From Streptomyces albospinus (GTDB lineage: Bacteria > Actinomycetota > Actinomycetes > Streptomycetales > Streptomycetaceae), in contig NZ_BMRP01000029.1 in the NCBI RefSeq assembly GCF_014648695.1, forward strand, positions 1 to 64,000: a DNA stretch of 64,000 nt, read 5' to 3'. Position 1 is the stretch's first letter. The number at the start of each line of letters is the position of its first letter. Made by a program: the position numbers and the translations under genes. Below are positions 35,499 through 44,946 of the stretch, one piece after another. The notes under the pieces are model-generated. The model was not told where the DNA came from, made no database searches, and saw nothing but the letters and a program-made list of their open reading frames with translations.

Positions 35499-35844
35499 TT
35501 ACTCGGATACGGCCAACTCGCCTTCGAGGTACTGCTGCACCGGCCCGAACAGGCCGTAAAGCACGTACTCGGGGATCTCGCTGTGTGCAATCCAGGCGAC
35601 CTCGGCGAGCTCCTCCTCGTCGGCGACGTACGCTGCGCCGGCGACCACACTGCACGCCGTGCACGACACCAGCCGGCCGGTCTTCGGGTGCACCCGTTCG
35701 TCGAGGAGCTTCGGCGCCTCGACGGTCAGACCGGTCTCTTCCAACGTCTCCCGCACAGCGGCCTGCTCGGCGGTCTGACTGTCCTCGACCTGCCCGCCGG
35801 GAACTGCCACCGCAGATAGCTTTCGATAGGTCGGCGATCCGAAG
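35499..35844 (-). pseudogene. Nudix hydrolase lacking its N terminus
   Basis: The Nudix box is complete: GGQVEDSQTAEQAAVRETLE followed by ETGLTV (GX5EX7REUXEEXGU). It continues to EYVLYGLFGPVQQYLEGELA and a stop at 35499. The first strand is in another frame (SYLRWQFPAG), and restoring one C in TTCCC would give the natural LRWQFPGGQVED. Upstream of that the sequence runs straight into the end of another gene, so the usual 20-30 N-terminal residues are missing. Confidence 0.7.
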
Positions 35845-36699
35845 TCAGGGTCTCCAGGGGAGACGGAGGGCTTCGAGTCCAGGGTTGTTGAGGAGGCGTT
35901 CGATCAGCGTGGTGGGGCCTGCGACCTTGGTGCCGTGGAGGTCGAAGTGGGTGAAGGTAGCCCAAGACCGGTCCACGGGCCAGATGTTGGAGGGGCTGAA
36001 GGCCACCAGGTCGGGGTGGTGGTAGAGGTCGTGGGCGTCACCCAAGCGGCCGGTGAGCACCGTTGGAATGTGGTAGTAGAACATGTTCCGGCAGAAGTGG
36101 ACCAGTCAGCGGGTGTCCGGGCCGTCCGAGCTGTACTCCATGAGCACGTCGATCAGCTGGTGCCAGGTTTCCCAGTCGAGGCTGCCCTCGTTCGACCACA
36201 GGATGTCGTCCGACCGACCGCGGGGCTCGGAGTGGCATGAGGACAATGGGTAACGGTCGGGGTAGGAGCCCTCCTCGACGACAGGGTCGCCGACGCGTCC
36301 GGCCAGCTCGGACCAGCGCAGGCACTGCCAGTGGGGCCTCGGGGGCGCGGCCCAGTCCGTTTCGTCTTCGTCGTCCTCGTCGCCGGTGCGTTCCGTACCG
36401 GTCGCGGCGTCTGCGTCGGCCGGGGGGGCCGGGCTTCGCAGGTCCTCGTACATGGCGTGCAAGATCCAGGCACTGTCGGGGCGAGCCGGCGGTTCGAAGC
36501 CGAGGAGGCCGTCGTCGCCGGACACTGCGGCCAGCCAGCGCGTCTCGGCCTCCGCGCGAACGCGCGGCCAGTTGGCGAACGCCACGGCCTCCTCCGACGT
36601 CAGCACCCGCGCCGCCCGCTCGGCCTTGTCCTGCGCGAGGACGCCCCGCAGTACGGGAGGTACCTCATCCATGTCGGGAAAGCCGTGGATATCTTGCAT
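35845..36699 (-). pseudogene. Hypothetical gene with an in-frame TGA stop
   Basis: From ATG 36699 the reading MQDIHGFPDMDEVPPVLRGV, with EERAARVL-like helices and an acidic middle, ends at TGA 36106-36108 after YSSDGPDTR. It continues in the same frame with LVHFCRNMFYYHIPTVLTGR, then PSNIWPVDRSWATFTHFDLH, to a stop at 35845. A Trp codon (TGG) to TGA change would explain this. The full length would be 284 aa. I do not recognise the family. Confidence 0.6.
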
Positions 36700-37114
36700 G
36701 TGCCCATTCTCGCAAGCCCCGGGATCCGCCAGGAGGCGCTGCCGGCGAGACAGCAGATCCCGTATGGCAGTGGGATCTGCTGATCGCGGGCGCCGGGGGG
36801 GCGAAGCGACCTATCGGACAGAGCCCAGCAACACACGGCCGTCCCGCATGGTCACGGCCGCCGCTACTGGCCTCTCCCCGACGCCTTCTCCCTTCACCTC
36901 GGGCACCGCCCCAGCCAATCCGGCAGCGACTTCCCACCTTCGCTGTGGCGCAGCAACGCCTGCTTGTAGCTCAACAGGGCCACCGACCGCACCTCATCAG
37001 GACCCCTCAGGACGGCTGGGCCACGTTCGGGAAGCTGGTCGATGCTGGTCGGTGCTGGACACCGCAAGACGCGGGCCCGGGGTCGGCACCGTGATCCTGG
37101 TCGGGCATGTGGGG
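36700..37114. other. Intergenic region with a possible gene remnant
   Basis: On the minus strand the reading that ends at 36894 has a natural-looking C terminus (GPDEVRSVALLSYKQALLRH, SEGGKSLPDWLGRCPR), but nothing upstream supports a gene. Otherwise no feature. Confidence 0.3.
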
Positions 37115-37648
37115 CTACGTGAAGTCCGAATAGGCAAGGTGGGTTGCACAGACCCGGCACCGGAAGAGATACGCGGTCGGCTGGCCGTCCTTGTCCAGGG
37201 AGGCCAGGTAGTGCTCGACGTTCTGCGGTGGCCAGTCCCAGCCGCTGGCCTCCTGCCGCAATGTCTCCACGACGTCGGGGAATTCCACGAGCTCGGCCGC
37301 CCCCACCACCCCGAGAAAGGCAGCGGCGTCGCCGCAGTGGGCCAGCCATTGATCCTGCTGCCACGAGCTGAAGCCCGGCGTCCGGCTGTCGACCGTCAAC
37401 CATACCGCGTCCGCCACGTCCCCGTCGATACCACCCGTGAAGCTCACCCCATACCGTTCGGCGGCACTCCCGTCGGCGATGCACCAAGGGCACAACCGGT
37501 CGTCCAGATCCGCGGGCGTGTGGACAGGGCCCGTGCAGAGGTACCCGCGCTGACGCTCACAGCAGGCACACACCGCAGCGGAAGGCACCACTGACCCGGT
37601 CGCCAGCGGATCAGGGTGGTACGGGAACTCCGGAAGCAACTCACTCAC
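37115..37648 (-). CDS. CbrC family protein (UPF0167)
   Basis: 177 aa from GTG 37648. The N-terminal LPEFPYHPDPLATGSVVPS and a set of cysteines (CACCERQRGYLCTGPVH, DRLCPWCIADGSAAERYG), then DWPPQNVEHYLASLDKDGQP and a final FRCRVCATHLAYSDFT, match CbrC/UPF0167. In E. coli the cbr genes are linked to colicin tolerance; the biochemical role is unknown. The cysteine pairs suggest zinc binding. Confidence 0.88.
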   Translation of the reverse strand: MSELLPEFPYHPDPLATGSVVPSAAVCACCERQRGYLCTGPVHTPADLDDRLCPWCIADGSAAERYGVSFTGGIDGDVADAVWLTVDSRTPGFSSWQQDQWLAHCGDAAAFLGVVGAAELVEFPDVVETLRQEASGWDWPPQNVEHYLASLDKDGQPTAYLFRCRVCATHLAYSDFT

Positions 37649-37774
37649 GACCAGCGACCGTGACAATGACCGCCGAGATGGCATTGATCGGGGCGGGGCA
37701 GGTGAGGACGGCGGTGGCAGCGCCGGCGTGATGGACGCTCGCAAGCAACTCGGATCAGTTGCTCGGCAAGCCAC

Positions 37775-39010
37775 TCAGATCAGGGGGGTGACCTGCTCCT
37801 CGATACCGAGCAGGGCCCGGCCGTAGATCTCGGCCGCGATGGCGGGATTGATCATCGCGTGCCGGCTGCCGGTCCCCAGATCCCGCCAGATGCGCTGCAA
37901 TGGGTTTCCGTCGGCGAAGCCCCTGGCCCCCTGCACGCTCAGCAGGATGTCCAGCGCCTCCCGTGAGCGGCGGACGAGGGTGGCGATGTCCACACGCACC
38001 CGGGCGCGGTCGGGCAGGGGCATGCACCGGCCGCTCGCCGCCCAGTTGTCGACGTCGTCGGCCGCCCGCATCAGGTGCAGGGCGGCCGTATCAATCAGTT
38101 GAGCGGCCTCGGCGAGCTGCGTCTGTGTCGCAGGTGCCTCGCGGACTTCCTCGTAGAGGGTGTGTGAAATGCCGCGCCCCTCGGCGAGAGAAGCCAGCAC
38201 CAGCTCCAGTCCGCCGCGGGCGAGGCCCAACAGCGGGCCGGCGAGGGACAGGGCGAGCGTGGGGACGAACGCCGCGCGGTAGAGGGCCTCGTTCTTGAAC
38301 TCGGTCGGGTACTCTCCGCTCCTCGCCTTGGTTGCCGACAGGATGCGGTGCGCAGGGACGAAGACGCCGTCGGCGACAAGGGTGTTGCTTCCGGTGCCGC
38401 GCATCCCAGCCACATGCCAGGTGTCCTCGATCGTCAGCTGGTCCATCGGGACCAGCGCCAGCCCTTGGTCCGGCTGCTCGCCGGACGCGCCGATGACCGA
38501 CGTACCGAGCAGTGCCCATTCGGCATGGAGGCAGCCGGATACGAAGCGCCACTGTCCGGTGATGGTCTGCCCTCGGTCGGCCGCCTCGCTCGTGCCTTGG
38601 GGAGGAAGGGCGGAACAGGCGCGGGCGCGGGGGTTGGCCTCGTAGACCTCACGCTGCGTGCGTTGGGGATAGAGGCCGATGAGCCAGCCGGAGATGTTGA
38701 TCAGACTGGTGATCCAGGCGGTGGATCCGCAACCGCGGCCGAGTTCCGAACTCACCTCAACCAGGGTGCGGATGCTCGCCTGGCGACCGCCGAGCCTCTC
38801 GGGCATCGTGATGCCGAACAAGCCGGCCGCATCGAGCGCAGCGATGTTCTCCTCGGCGACCCGCCGGTCCTGCTCGGTGCGGGCGGCATTGCACCGGAGC
38901 AACTCGACCAGTCCGGCGGCCCGTTCGGGTAAATCAGCCCACTCTTTGTTCGCTACCGGCCCGGTGCCGCTCGTCGGCCCGTTGGCCCGGTCCATCGAGC
39001 TTGTTGTCAT
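37775..39010 (-). CDS. Acyl-CoA-dehydrogenase-like flavin monooxygenase
   Basis: 411 aa from ATG 39010 with GAGGAGGG upstream. The fold is that of group D monooxygenases (HsaA/DszC-like): FGITMPERLGGRQASIRTLV, then GSTAWITSLINISGWLIGLY, TITGQWRFVSGCLHAEWALL, TWHVAGMRGTGSNTLVADGV and C-terminal VQGARGFADGNPLQRIWRDL. Such enzymes take reduced flavin from a partner reductase and hydroxylate aromatic or polyketide substrates. No reductase gene is adjacent, so the partner must be elsewhere. Confidence 0.88.
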   Translation of the reverse strand: MTTSSMDRANGPTSGTGPVANKEWADLPERAAGLVELLRCNAARTEQDRRVAEENIAALDAAGLFGITMPERLGGRQASIRTLVEVSSELGRGCGSTAWITSLINISGWLIGLYPQRTQREVYEANPRARACSALPPQGTSEAADRGQTITGQWRFVSGCLHAEWALLGTSVIGASGEQPDQGLALVPMDQLTIEDTWHVAGMRGTGSNTLVADGVFVPAHRILSATKARSGEYPTEFKNEALYRAAFVPTLALSLAGPLLGLARGGLELVLASLAEGRGISHTLYEEVREAPATQTQLAEAAQLIDTAALHLMRAADDVDNWAASGRCMPLPDRARVRVDIATLVRRSREALDILLSVQGARGFADGNPLQRIWRDLGTGSRHAMINPAIAAEIYGRALLGIEEQVTPLI

Positions 39011-39342
39011 GGGGCCCTCCTCCACACTCGGGTACCCCGTCGCAGAAGGGGAGCACCCTGACTCGCCCCATGAAATCATCACCAACCGCCGAGCGGTGGC
39101 AGAAGGACATCGTCCGCGCCCTCCCCCACCCGCGGGGCCGTGGAACGTCCCTGACAGGAAGCCATCACCGCACCTCGGGACATGATCGCTCGATGCCCCT
39201 GGGGTCGGAGTCCACGGCGGCGGGGCGGGGCGCGGGTTGCCGCGCTGCTGGACGACCTGGCGACCAGCGACGGCACGCCGGTGTTCTTGGACTCCCCCGA
39301 ACCCGGAGTCCGCAGCCTGACCAAGCGCCGCAGCGGATGTCG
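39011..39342. other. Intergenic region with a coding-like fragment
   Basis: Plus-strand positions about 39230-39335 read RVAALLDDLATSDGTPVFLD followed by SPEPGVRSL, as in the C terminus of a GNAT acetyltransferase, without start or stop context. Likely a remnant. Confidence 0.3.
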
Positions 39343-39882
39343 TCAGGTCCTCATCCTACGGGCGGTGCGGTACAACACGTTCGGACGTAGTGGCCCTTCG
39401 GGCGCGGTGGGATCGTCGAAGTCACCGTCCGGGTCCCGGGTCATGCCGATCCGGCGCATCACCGCCTGGGAACGGAAGTTGGTGGCCGTGGTGACAGCGA
39501 GGATCTCGGGAAGTTCAAGGGTGTCGAAGCCGTAGGCAAGGACTGTCAGCGCAGCCTCGGTAGCGTAGCCCTGCCCCCAGGCCGAGCGGGCGAGTCGCCA
39601 GCCGATCTCCACTCCGGTGAACGGCATGCCGTCGTCCACCTGATCCAAGCCCGCGAAACCGATGAACTCACCCGTGGACCGCACCTCAACCGCCCACCAC
39701 CCGTAGCCTCGCTGGTCGAACTCGGCCTGGAACAGAGCCACGCAAGCATCGCTCTGCTCGCGGGTGAGCAGGTCACCCAAGTGCTCCCGCACCTCAGGAT
39801 CGGCATTCATCGCCGCCCACGGTTCAAGGTCAGAGTCGCGCCATCGACGGAGGGTGAGGCGATCGGTACGCAGTTCAGCCAT
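39343..39882 (-). CDS. GNAT acetyltransferase, RimJ/RimL type
   Basis: 179 aa from ATG 39882. LRTDRLTLRRWRDSDLEPWA is the usual start of the family, EIGWRLARSAWGQGYATEAA carries the acetyl-CoA-binding Q/R-x-x-G-x-G/A motif, and TNFRSQAVMRRIGM the following helix. It would acetylate an N-terminal or small-molecule amine; substrate unknown. Confidence 0.9.
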   Translation of the reverse strand: MAELRTDRLTLRRWRDSDLEPWAAMNADPEVREHLGDLLTREQSDACVALFQAEFDQRGYGWWAVEVRSTGEFIGFAGLDQVDDGMPFTGVEIGWRLARSAWGQGYATEAALTVLAYGFDTLELPEILAVTTATNFRSQAVMRRIGMTRDPDGDFDDPTAPEGPLRPNVLYRTARRMRT

Positions 39883-40139
39883 GCTGTCCAGCCAACGTGA
39901 GCCACGCGCTCAAGGCAATCCCTTTTTCCTCAGGGCCACACCGCCACGCAGAGGGAACATGCACGGATCGCTCCCAGACCGACGAAGCGACCACCGACCC
40001 GACGAACCCATGCGGTCACAGCACTGCTGGGCAGTGTCCGACGGGTCGTGCGGACGGTCTGGTGATTGCCGGCGGGAACCGCGCGACTGCCAGGAGACAC
40101 AGAGCGGGGTTGCGGGTGAGCGCATGCCTGGTCGGCGGG

Positions 40140-40341
40140 AGATCCCGTCCAGCGATGATGCCGGTTCGGCGAGCCGGGAGAACGTCGACCAGTGCCCGGT
40201 CGGCAGATGGCACAGGTCCGTTCCGGCCATCGGCTCGAAGACTGGGTTGCCGCCGTCTGCCGGCATCCGCACCTGTTCGGGGGTGAATGCTGACGCGATC
40301 ACCGAGCAGTGCGAATCCGGCAGCACCGAGGGACGGTCCAA
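40140..40341 (-). pseudogene. Alpha/beta hydrolase C-terminal remnant
   Basis: Minus-strand reading: HCSVIASAFTPEQVRMPADG, then FEPMAGTDLCHLPTGHWSTF and SRLAEPASSLDGIS. LPTGHW is the catalytic-His strand typical of small alpha/beta hydrolases. The rest of the gene is missing. Confidence 0.5.
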
Positions 40342-41060
40342 AGGGCACGTGGCGGTCGGAACGGCTGAGGTGTGGCCAAGTTTGCCCTACGCGCGAGATG
40401 TTCACCGGTGAGGCCTGCCAGGTTGTCCGGATCTGCTGCCGGGTCGAACGGCGCCACCGGCAGCTGCCGGCCGTTCCCCTTCTCCGCGGCCTGCCTGCGC
40501 CACTCCTCCTGCGTCTGGGGCCTGTTGAAGTCGATCCGGGCCATGCCGCCGGGCAACGGTCCGGCGTCCACTTGCACGATCCGAGTGATCCGCTCCGGGA
40601 TCCGGTCTGCGGCGGGTGAAGCGTGCCGGCCCTTCTTGGCCCCTTGGCGATGACGAGGCGGGCGGCGATGTCGCACAGGCTCATCTCCTGCGCACGGTGG
40701 TAGAGGGCCATGGCGAGCATGGTGTCGTCGGGGACGCCGGCGCCGCCGATGGCCTTGCCGCGGGTGCGGGCGCAGGCGGACTCGTGGCCTTCGAGCGTGC
40801 GATCGCGGATGTACTCCCGTCACATGCCGGACATGGCCGCCAGGACAGCGAAGACGAGACCGGAGGGGTCGTGGGAGCCCTTGAACTCGGCGGTGAGGAA
40901 GTCCAGGCCGACGTCGCTCGCCTTCAGGTCGTCGGCGAGCATGGCCAGGTCGATGCCCCGGCCGAGGTGCTTGTGCTCGTGGACGACGAGCGTGACGGCC
41001 ACACCGGAGGCGCGTACCTCCCGGCAGAGGGGGTAACCGCGCCCGGCACGCACGGGGTTG
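40342..41060 (-). pseudogene. Serine recombinase/resolvase remnant
   Basis: Minus-strand segments: VRASGVAVTLVVHEHKHLGR, then ADDLKASDVGLDFLTAEFKG, SGLVFAVLAAMSGM with a stop at 40820, then in another frame EYIRDRTLEGHES and MALYHRAQEMSLCDIAARLV. This is a resolvase catalytic domain (E-helix MxxxERExIRDRTLEG) and its helix-turn-helix. A following segment, ARIDFNRPQTQEEWRRQAAE, is a separate conserved piece. The N-terminal catalytic Ser is not found. Confidence 0.6.
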
Positions 41061-41088
41061 AGCCTCAACCTGCTTGAGGTCCCATAGT
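41058..41088 (+). promoter_or_regulatory. MerR-type autoregulatory promoter
   Basis: -35 TTGAGC (41058-41063), 19-bp spacer, -10 CATAGT (41083-41088). The spacer holds the palindrome CCTCAA (41063-41068), CCTGC, TTGAGG (41074-41079). The MerR gene starts at 41087 or 41096, so the transcript would be leaderless or nearly so. The half-sites equal those of the promoter at 19291-19321. Confidence 0.7.
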
Positions 41089-42133
41089 GGGCGCTGTGGA
41101 CGACAACGAGCTGTACCCCATCGGAGATGTGGCACGCCGCACCGGCCTGAGCGTCAGTGCCATCAGGTTCTACGCCGACGCCGGGATCGTCATGCCCACC
41201 GGCCACACGGGCGCCGGGTACCGGCTCTACGACGTCCAGGCCATCGCCAGGCTGGAGCTCGTCCGGACCCTCCGCGAACTGGACGCCGGCCTGGACGACA
41301 TCCGTCAGTTACTGGTCGGCGAGACGACGCTGCACGACCTCGCCACGGCACATCTGGCGCTCGTCGAGCGCCAGGCTCTTCGCCTCCAGGCCAGGCGGGC
41401 CGTCCTGCGGACCATCGTGAAACAACACAGCGCGACCGACCAGGTGAGTCTCATGCACAAGCTCGTGTCCATGTCCGACGACGACCGCGACCGGCTCATC
41501 GACGAGTTCTGGAACGAGATCAGCGACGGCCTCGACGTCCACCCCGCCTTCGTCGACCGGTTACGGAGCATGCGACCGAATCTGCCGGTGCAGCCCACCA
41601 CGGAACAGCTCGAAGCCTGGATCGAGCTGGCCGACCTGGTGCAGGACGACGACTTCCGCCACTCGGTCCGTGCGTACCTCCACGACACCTATTCCACCGC
41701 CCAAGGGCGCCTCATCACCACGCCGCCGGTGCCGGACTCGATCGAGAAGGGGGCGACGATCATGCGGGAGGCCCAGGTGGCATACCAAGCCGGGCTGCCC
41801 GCGGACTCTCCGCAGGCCCAGGGCATCGCCCACCGCTACGCGGCTTGGCTCGCCGAGCTCTCCGGGAAGCACGACACCACCGGATTCCGGCGCCAGTTGG
41901 CCGCCAACCTCCTGGTCGCGAAAGACCTCCACCGACAGGCACTCCAGCAGCGCGCCGCACACACCGTTTCCCGGTTCACCGACACCCATGGCAGGTACCT
42001 GTCGCTGGTAGCCACCATCAACGGGACCACGCATGAGGACAACTCGCCTGTCCCCGTGCCCTACGAATGGATCGCCACAGCTCTCAACGCCCCCGGCTCC
42101 CGCAGCGAGCCCGCATGGGGACTCCAGCCATAG
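41087..42133 (+). CDS. MerR-family regulator with long C-terminal domain
   Basis: 348 aa if started at GTG 41087; GTG 41096 is equally possible. Residues 10-77 are a MerR DNA-binding domain: YPIGDVARRTGLSVSAIRFY, then GAGYRLYDVQAIARLELVRT. The C-terminal 250 residues are all-helical and contain no obvious metal-binding Cys, so it probably senses an organic ligand, as in multidrug-type MerR proteins. A palindromic promoter precedes it. A related MerR gene with a similar layout starts at 63607. Confidence 0.88.
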   Translation: MGAVDDNELYPIGDVARRTGLSVSAIRFYADAGIVMPTGHTGAGYRLYDVQAIARLELVRTLRELDAGLDDIRQLLVGETTLHDLATAHLALVERQALRLQARRAVLRTIVKQHSATDQVSLMHKLVSMSDDDRDRLIDEFWNEISDGLDVHPAFVDRLRSMRPNLPVQPTTEQLEAWIELADLVQDDDFRHSVRAYLHDTYSTAQGRLITTPPVPDSIEKGATIMREAQVAYQAGLPADSPQAQGIAHRYAAWLAELSGKHDTTGFRRQLAANLLVAKDLHRQALQQRAAHTVSRFTDTHGRYLSLVATINGTTHEDNSPVPVPYEWIATALNAPGSRSEPAWGLQP

Positions 42134-42556
42134 GTCGCGATCGTTCTGGTCAAGGCCGTGCGGAGACGGCTGCGACCACCGGTGATCATCGCGAGGTGTG
42201 TCGCCAAACGAACATCGGACAGTGGGGCCACAGCGTAGTTCCTGCCCACTGGCAAGCGGCGTCAGAGGACCTGACGGGCCGGATCGCGGACCGTCTCGCA
42301 CGGCTTGAACACCGGCTGCGGGACGGGAAGTTGATGCTCGGGCTGCTGGCGATCCGCTGGGTCACCCCGGCCCCCTGCTCTCCCACCCCTTCCTCGTCCT
42401 CACCGCCGCCTTCGAACATCGAGGCCGGACAACAGCGGACTACGGGAACGGCTCCGACGAGTTGGCCCCGCTCCCCTGCAACGGGGCAGTGTTCCTGGTC
42501 CGGATCAAGGTGTGGGCCAAGGTTGCGGGCTTCGCATCGTGAGCACCGTTGCCCGG
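42134..42556. other. Decayed region downstream of the MerR gene
   Basis: Plus-strand pieces in two frames, SEDLTGRIADRLARLEHRLR then LLSHPFLVLTAAFEHRGRTT and LPCNGAVFLVRIKVWAKVAG, look like the end of a small gene of unknown type. No start or intact frame. Confidence 0.3.
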
Positions 42557-43090
42557 TCATACGGCGACTTGATGGAGCCGGAGGGGCCGTCGCGTGGCCT
42601 CGGCCAGGGCTGCCGTGGGGTTCGGAGCAGCATGGGTGGTGCGCCAGGTGATCACGTGGTCGGGGCGGACCATCATGGCGTCGTGGTCGCCGATGCCGCG
42701 GGCGCCGGTCGGCCGTGCCGGTCCGGAACGGGCCTGCCAGGGCAGCAGGGTCATTTCAAGGAAGGCGCTTCGCGGATCCACCTCTCGGGCAGCCCGTGCC
42801 CAACAGTGCCCTTTGGGCCCGGCGAGCAGCAGGTAGCGGCCGTCACAGACCAGGTCGAGCGTCGCGAGACCGTCGTACCGGCCGGTGAGGAACGCGTGCG
42901 GCAGACGAGCCGGGCTCGCCGCGCCAACGGCCCGGCTCGTCTGCCTGGGGCAGGCCGCGATCCGGATCGCCGCCGGGCATGCGGTAGCGGTAGCCCATCG
43001 CCACCGCCGCCTCGCTGAGCAGTGGACGGCTCCCGACCTGTCCTTCGGTGCGGTCCCCGAGGCTGCGACTGACGAGTCTGGTTGACGCAG
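42557..43090 (-). pseudogene. FAD-dependent aromatic monooxygenase, 3' remnant
   Basis: Minus-strand readings: LLSEAAVAMGYRYRMPGGDP, then in another frame LPHAFLTGRYDGLATLDLVC, DGRYLLLAGPKGHCWARAAR and MMVRPDHVITWRTTHAAPNP. These are the linker and thioredoxin-like C-terminal domain of PheA/TfdB-type hydroxylases (RPDGHVAWR motif). The FAD domain is absent and at least one frameshift is present. Confidence 0.65.
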
Positions 43091-43511
43091 AACGGCGACA
43101 ACTGTCATCAAGATCGCCGACATCGAACCTCACGGGAGAACGGGGGCTGGCGGCCTGACGCAGCGCGACTGGCGACCGTGGAGGGTCACGCCGGAAATAG
43201 CGCCTGGGGCTCTACGCGGCAAGACACCAAGAAAGCCCCCGAGCGACCCTCTGCCGCATTTTTAGGGACTCAAGGCAGGGGGGATTGGGTTAGGGGGTGC
43301 GGGAGACGCACAGCGGAGCATGGAGGCGTTCTCACCCCATCGATGAGGAGCAACTCCGGTACTCTGGACAGCATCCCGGTAGCCGACGGCCCCGAGGCCC
43401 GTGAGCCCCGGGACCCTGTTTGGGCTGCCGCGCCCTGTCTCCGCCAACTGTCCGGCCGCTCCCGCACCGTGGTGCGGGAGCGCGGTCTGCCATGCCCGAA
43501 AGAGAGCATCT
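43091..43511. other. Upstream region of the gyrB remnant
   Basis: No gene is assigned. Short readings lack any motif. The ribosome-site-like GAAAGAGAG lies just before the GTG at 43512. Confidence 0.4.
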
Positions 43512-44031
43512 GTGGCCACTTACGACACTCGCACCGCCAGTGGCAGCCCCGGACCCCAACAGCCCGGCCATGCCGGGACGGCGTCGTATGACGCCGACGC
43601 GATCACTGTTCTGGACGGACTGGACGCGGTGCGCAAGCGGCCCGGGATGTACATCGGTTCCACGGGAGAGCGGGGGCTGCACCACCTGGTGCAGGAGCTC
43701 GTGGACAACTCCGTGGACGAGGCACTCGCGGGGGTGGCCGACCGGATCGACGTGACGATCCTGGCCGACGGCGGGGTGCGGGTGGTCGACAACGGCCGCG
43801 GCATTCCGGTGGGGATGCACCCGGTGGAGAAGCGGCCGGCCGTCGAGGTGGTGCTGACCGTGCTGCACGCGGGCGGGAAGTTCGGGGGCGGCGGGTACGC
43901 GGTCTCCGGCGGTCTGCACGGTGTGGGCCTGTCGGTGGTCAACGCGCTGTCGACCCGGCTGTCGGCGGAGATCCGGACCGACGGCTACCGGTGGACGCAG
44001 GACCAAGGACGTCCGCTTCCTCGACATCTGA
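43512..44031 (+). pseudogene. gyrB: gyrB paralogue reduced to its two ends
   Basis: From GTG 43512, after a short Gly/Pro-rich tail, ASYDADAITVLDGLDAVRKR, GMYIGSTGERGLHHLVQELV, NGRGIPVGMHPVEKRPAVEV and GGLHGVGLSVVNALSTRLSA reproduce the GHKL ATPase domain of GyrB, including the Asn and Gly loops. At TDGYRWTQD the match stops. A few bases on, in the +1 frame, AAG-GAC-GTC codes KDVRFLDI and a stop at 44029-44031, which I recall as the C-terminal end of Streptomyces GyrB. About 1.5 kb has been deleted and the frame lost. In the original frame translation runs on to 44096. Confidence 0.75.
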
Positions 44032-44183
44032 CCCTTAGCACCGGCCTCCTGCCCCCTCATCTCCTGCTCGCGCAGGCAGCAGCGAGCATGGCGTAGGTTG
44101 CACGGCACGCCGCGGCGCGTCGGCCCGACGGGAGCGAACGATCAGTCACCATGTGAAGCCGTGGATGAGTTGAGGAGAAGGTC

Positions 44184-44636
44184 GTGGCCGTCGACGTGTT
44201 CACCGAGACCGTGATCGCCCGCCCGCGCGCTGAGGTGGTCGCCTACGCCGGGAATCCTGATAAGACGCCTGAGTGGTACGTGAACATCGCCTCCGTTCAC
44301 TGGCGCACCGAGCCACCGCTCGCCGTCGGCTCCCAGCTGGACTTCGTGGCAAACTTCCTCGGGCGCACTCTCACCTACACCTACGAGGTCGTCGAATATG
44401 GCGCCGACCGGATGGTGATGCGGACCACCCAGGGCCCGTTTCCGATGGAGACCACCTACACCTGGGAAGCCGTCGACGCGACGCACACCCGGATGACACT
44501 GCGCAATCGCGGTGAACCCGTCGGCTTAGCGAGGGTCGCGGCGCCGATGATGGCCGCCGCGATGCGCCGGGCGAACAGCAAGGACCTGGCCCGCCTCAAG
44601 CAGCTGCTCGAAGCAGGCCACACCCAAGCTGACTGA
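44184..44636 (+). CDS. SRPBCC-family (polyketide cyclase-like) protein
   Basis: 150 aa from GTG 44184 with GAGGAGAAGG upstream. VFTETVIARPRAEVVAYAGN, then VGSQLDFVANFLGRTLTYTY, RTTQGPFPMETTYTWEAVDA and the long C-terminal helix ANSKDLARLKQLLEAG are the complete START/Bet v1-like fold. Such proteins bind hydrophobic ligands in the cytoplasm. No partner gene is adjacent. A strong terminator follows. Confidence 0.9.
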   Translation: MAVDVFTETVIARPRAEVVAYAGNPDKTPEWYVNIASVHWRTEPPLAVGSQLDFVANFLGRTLTYTYEVVEYGADRMVMRTTQGPFPMETTYTWEAVDATHTRMTLRNRGEPVGLARVAAPMMAAAMRRANSKDLARLKQLLEAGHTQAD

Positions 44637-44652
44637 TCGCACCACCGTGCAC

Positions 44653-44691
44653 GCAGCTGGGCCTGCCGGCTCAAACACCAGGCCCAGCTGC
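44653..44691 (+). terminator. Terminator after the SRPBCC gene
   Basis: GCAGCTGGGCCTG at 44653-44665 pairs perfectly with CAGGCCCAGCTGC at 44679-44691 (13-base loop), 17 bases after the stop codon. Confidence 0.8.
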
Positions 44692-44946
44692 GCGCCGCAG
44701 AATCACAGATACCGTTAACGGCCTTGGGATCAATGGAGCCGTGGTCGGCGCCGAGATTGATATTGATCTTGATGCCGGTCCGACCGCTGGCTCTCTGGGC
44801 TGCCCCGGGCTAACGTCGGCTGCCGCGCGACAGTCTGAGAATGCGGTCGGGGCCCCCGCCGCGAAGCTGAGAGCCGGTATCGACACCTGGACAGGTGGAC
44901 AGCCTCAAGTTCGGACAGATCTGGGCAGTCGGACCTCCGTGCTCTT

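Noticed and set aside
41074..42036. A 320-codon reading in a second plus frame
   Set aside because: It is the alternative frame of the MerR gene.
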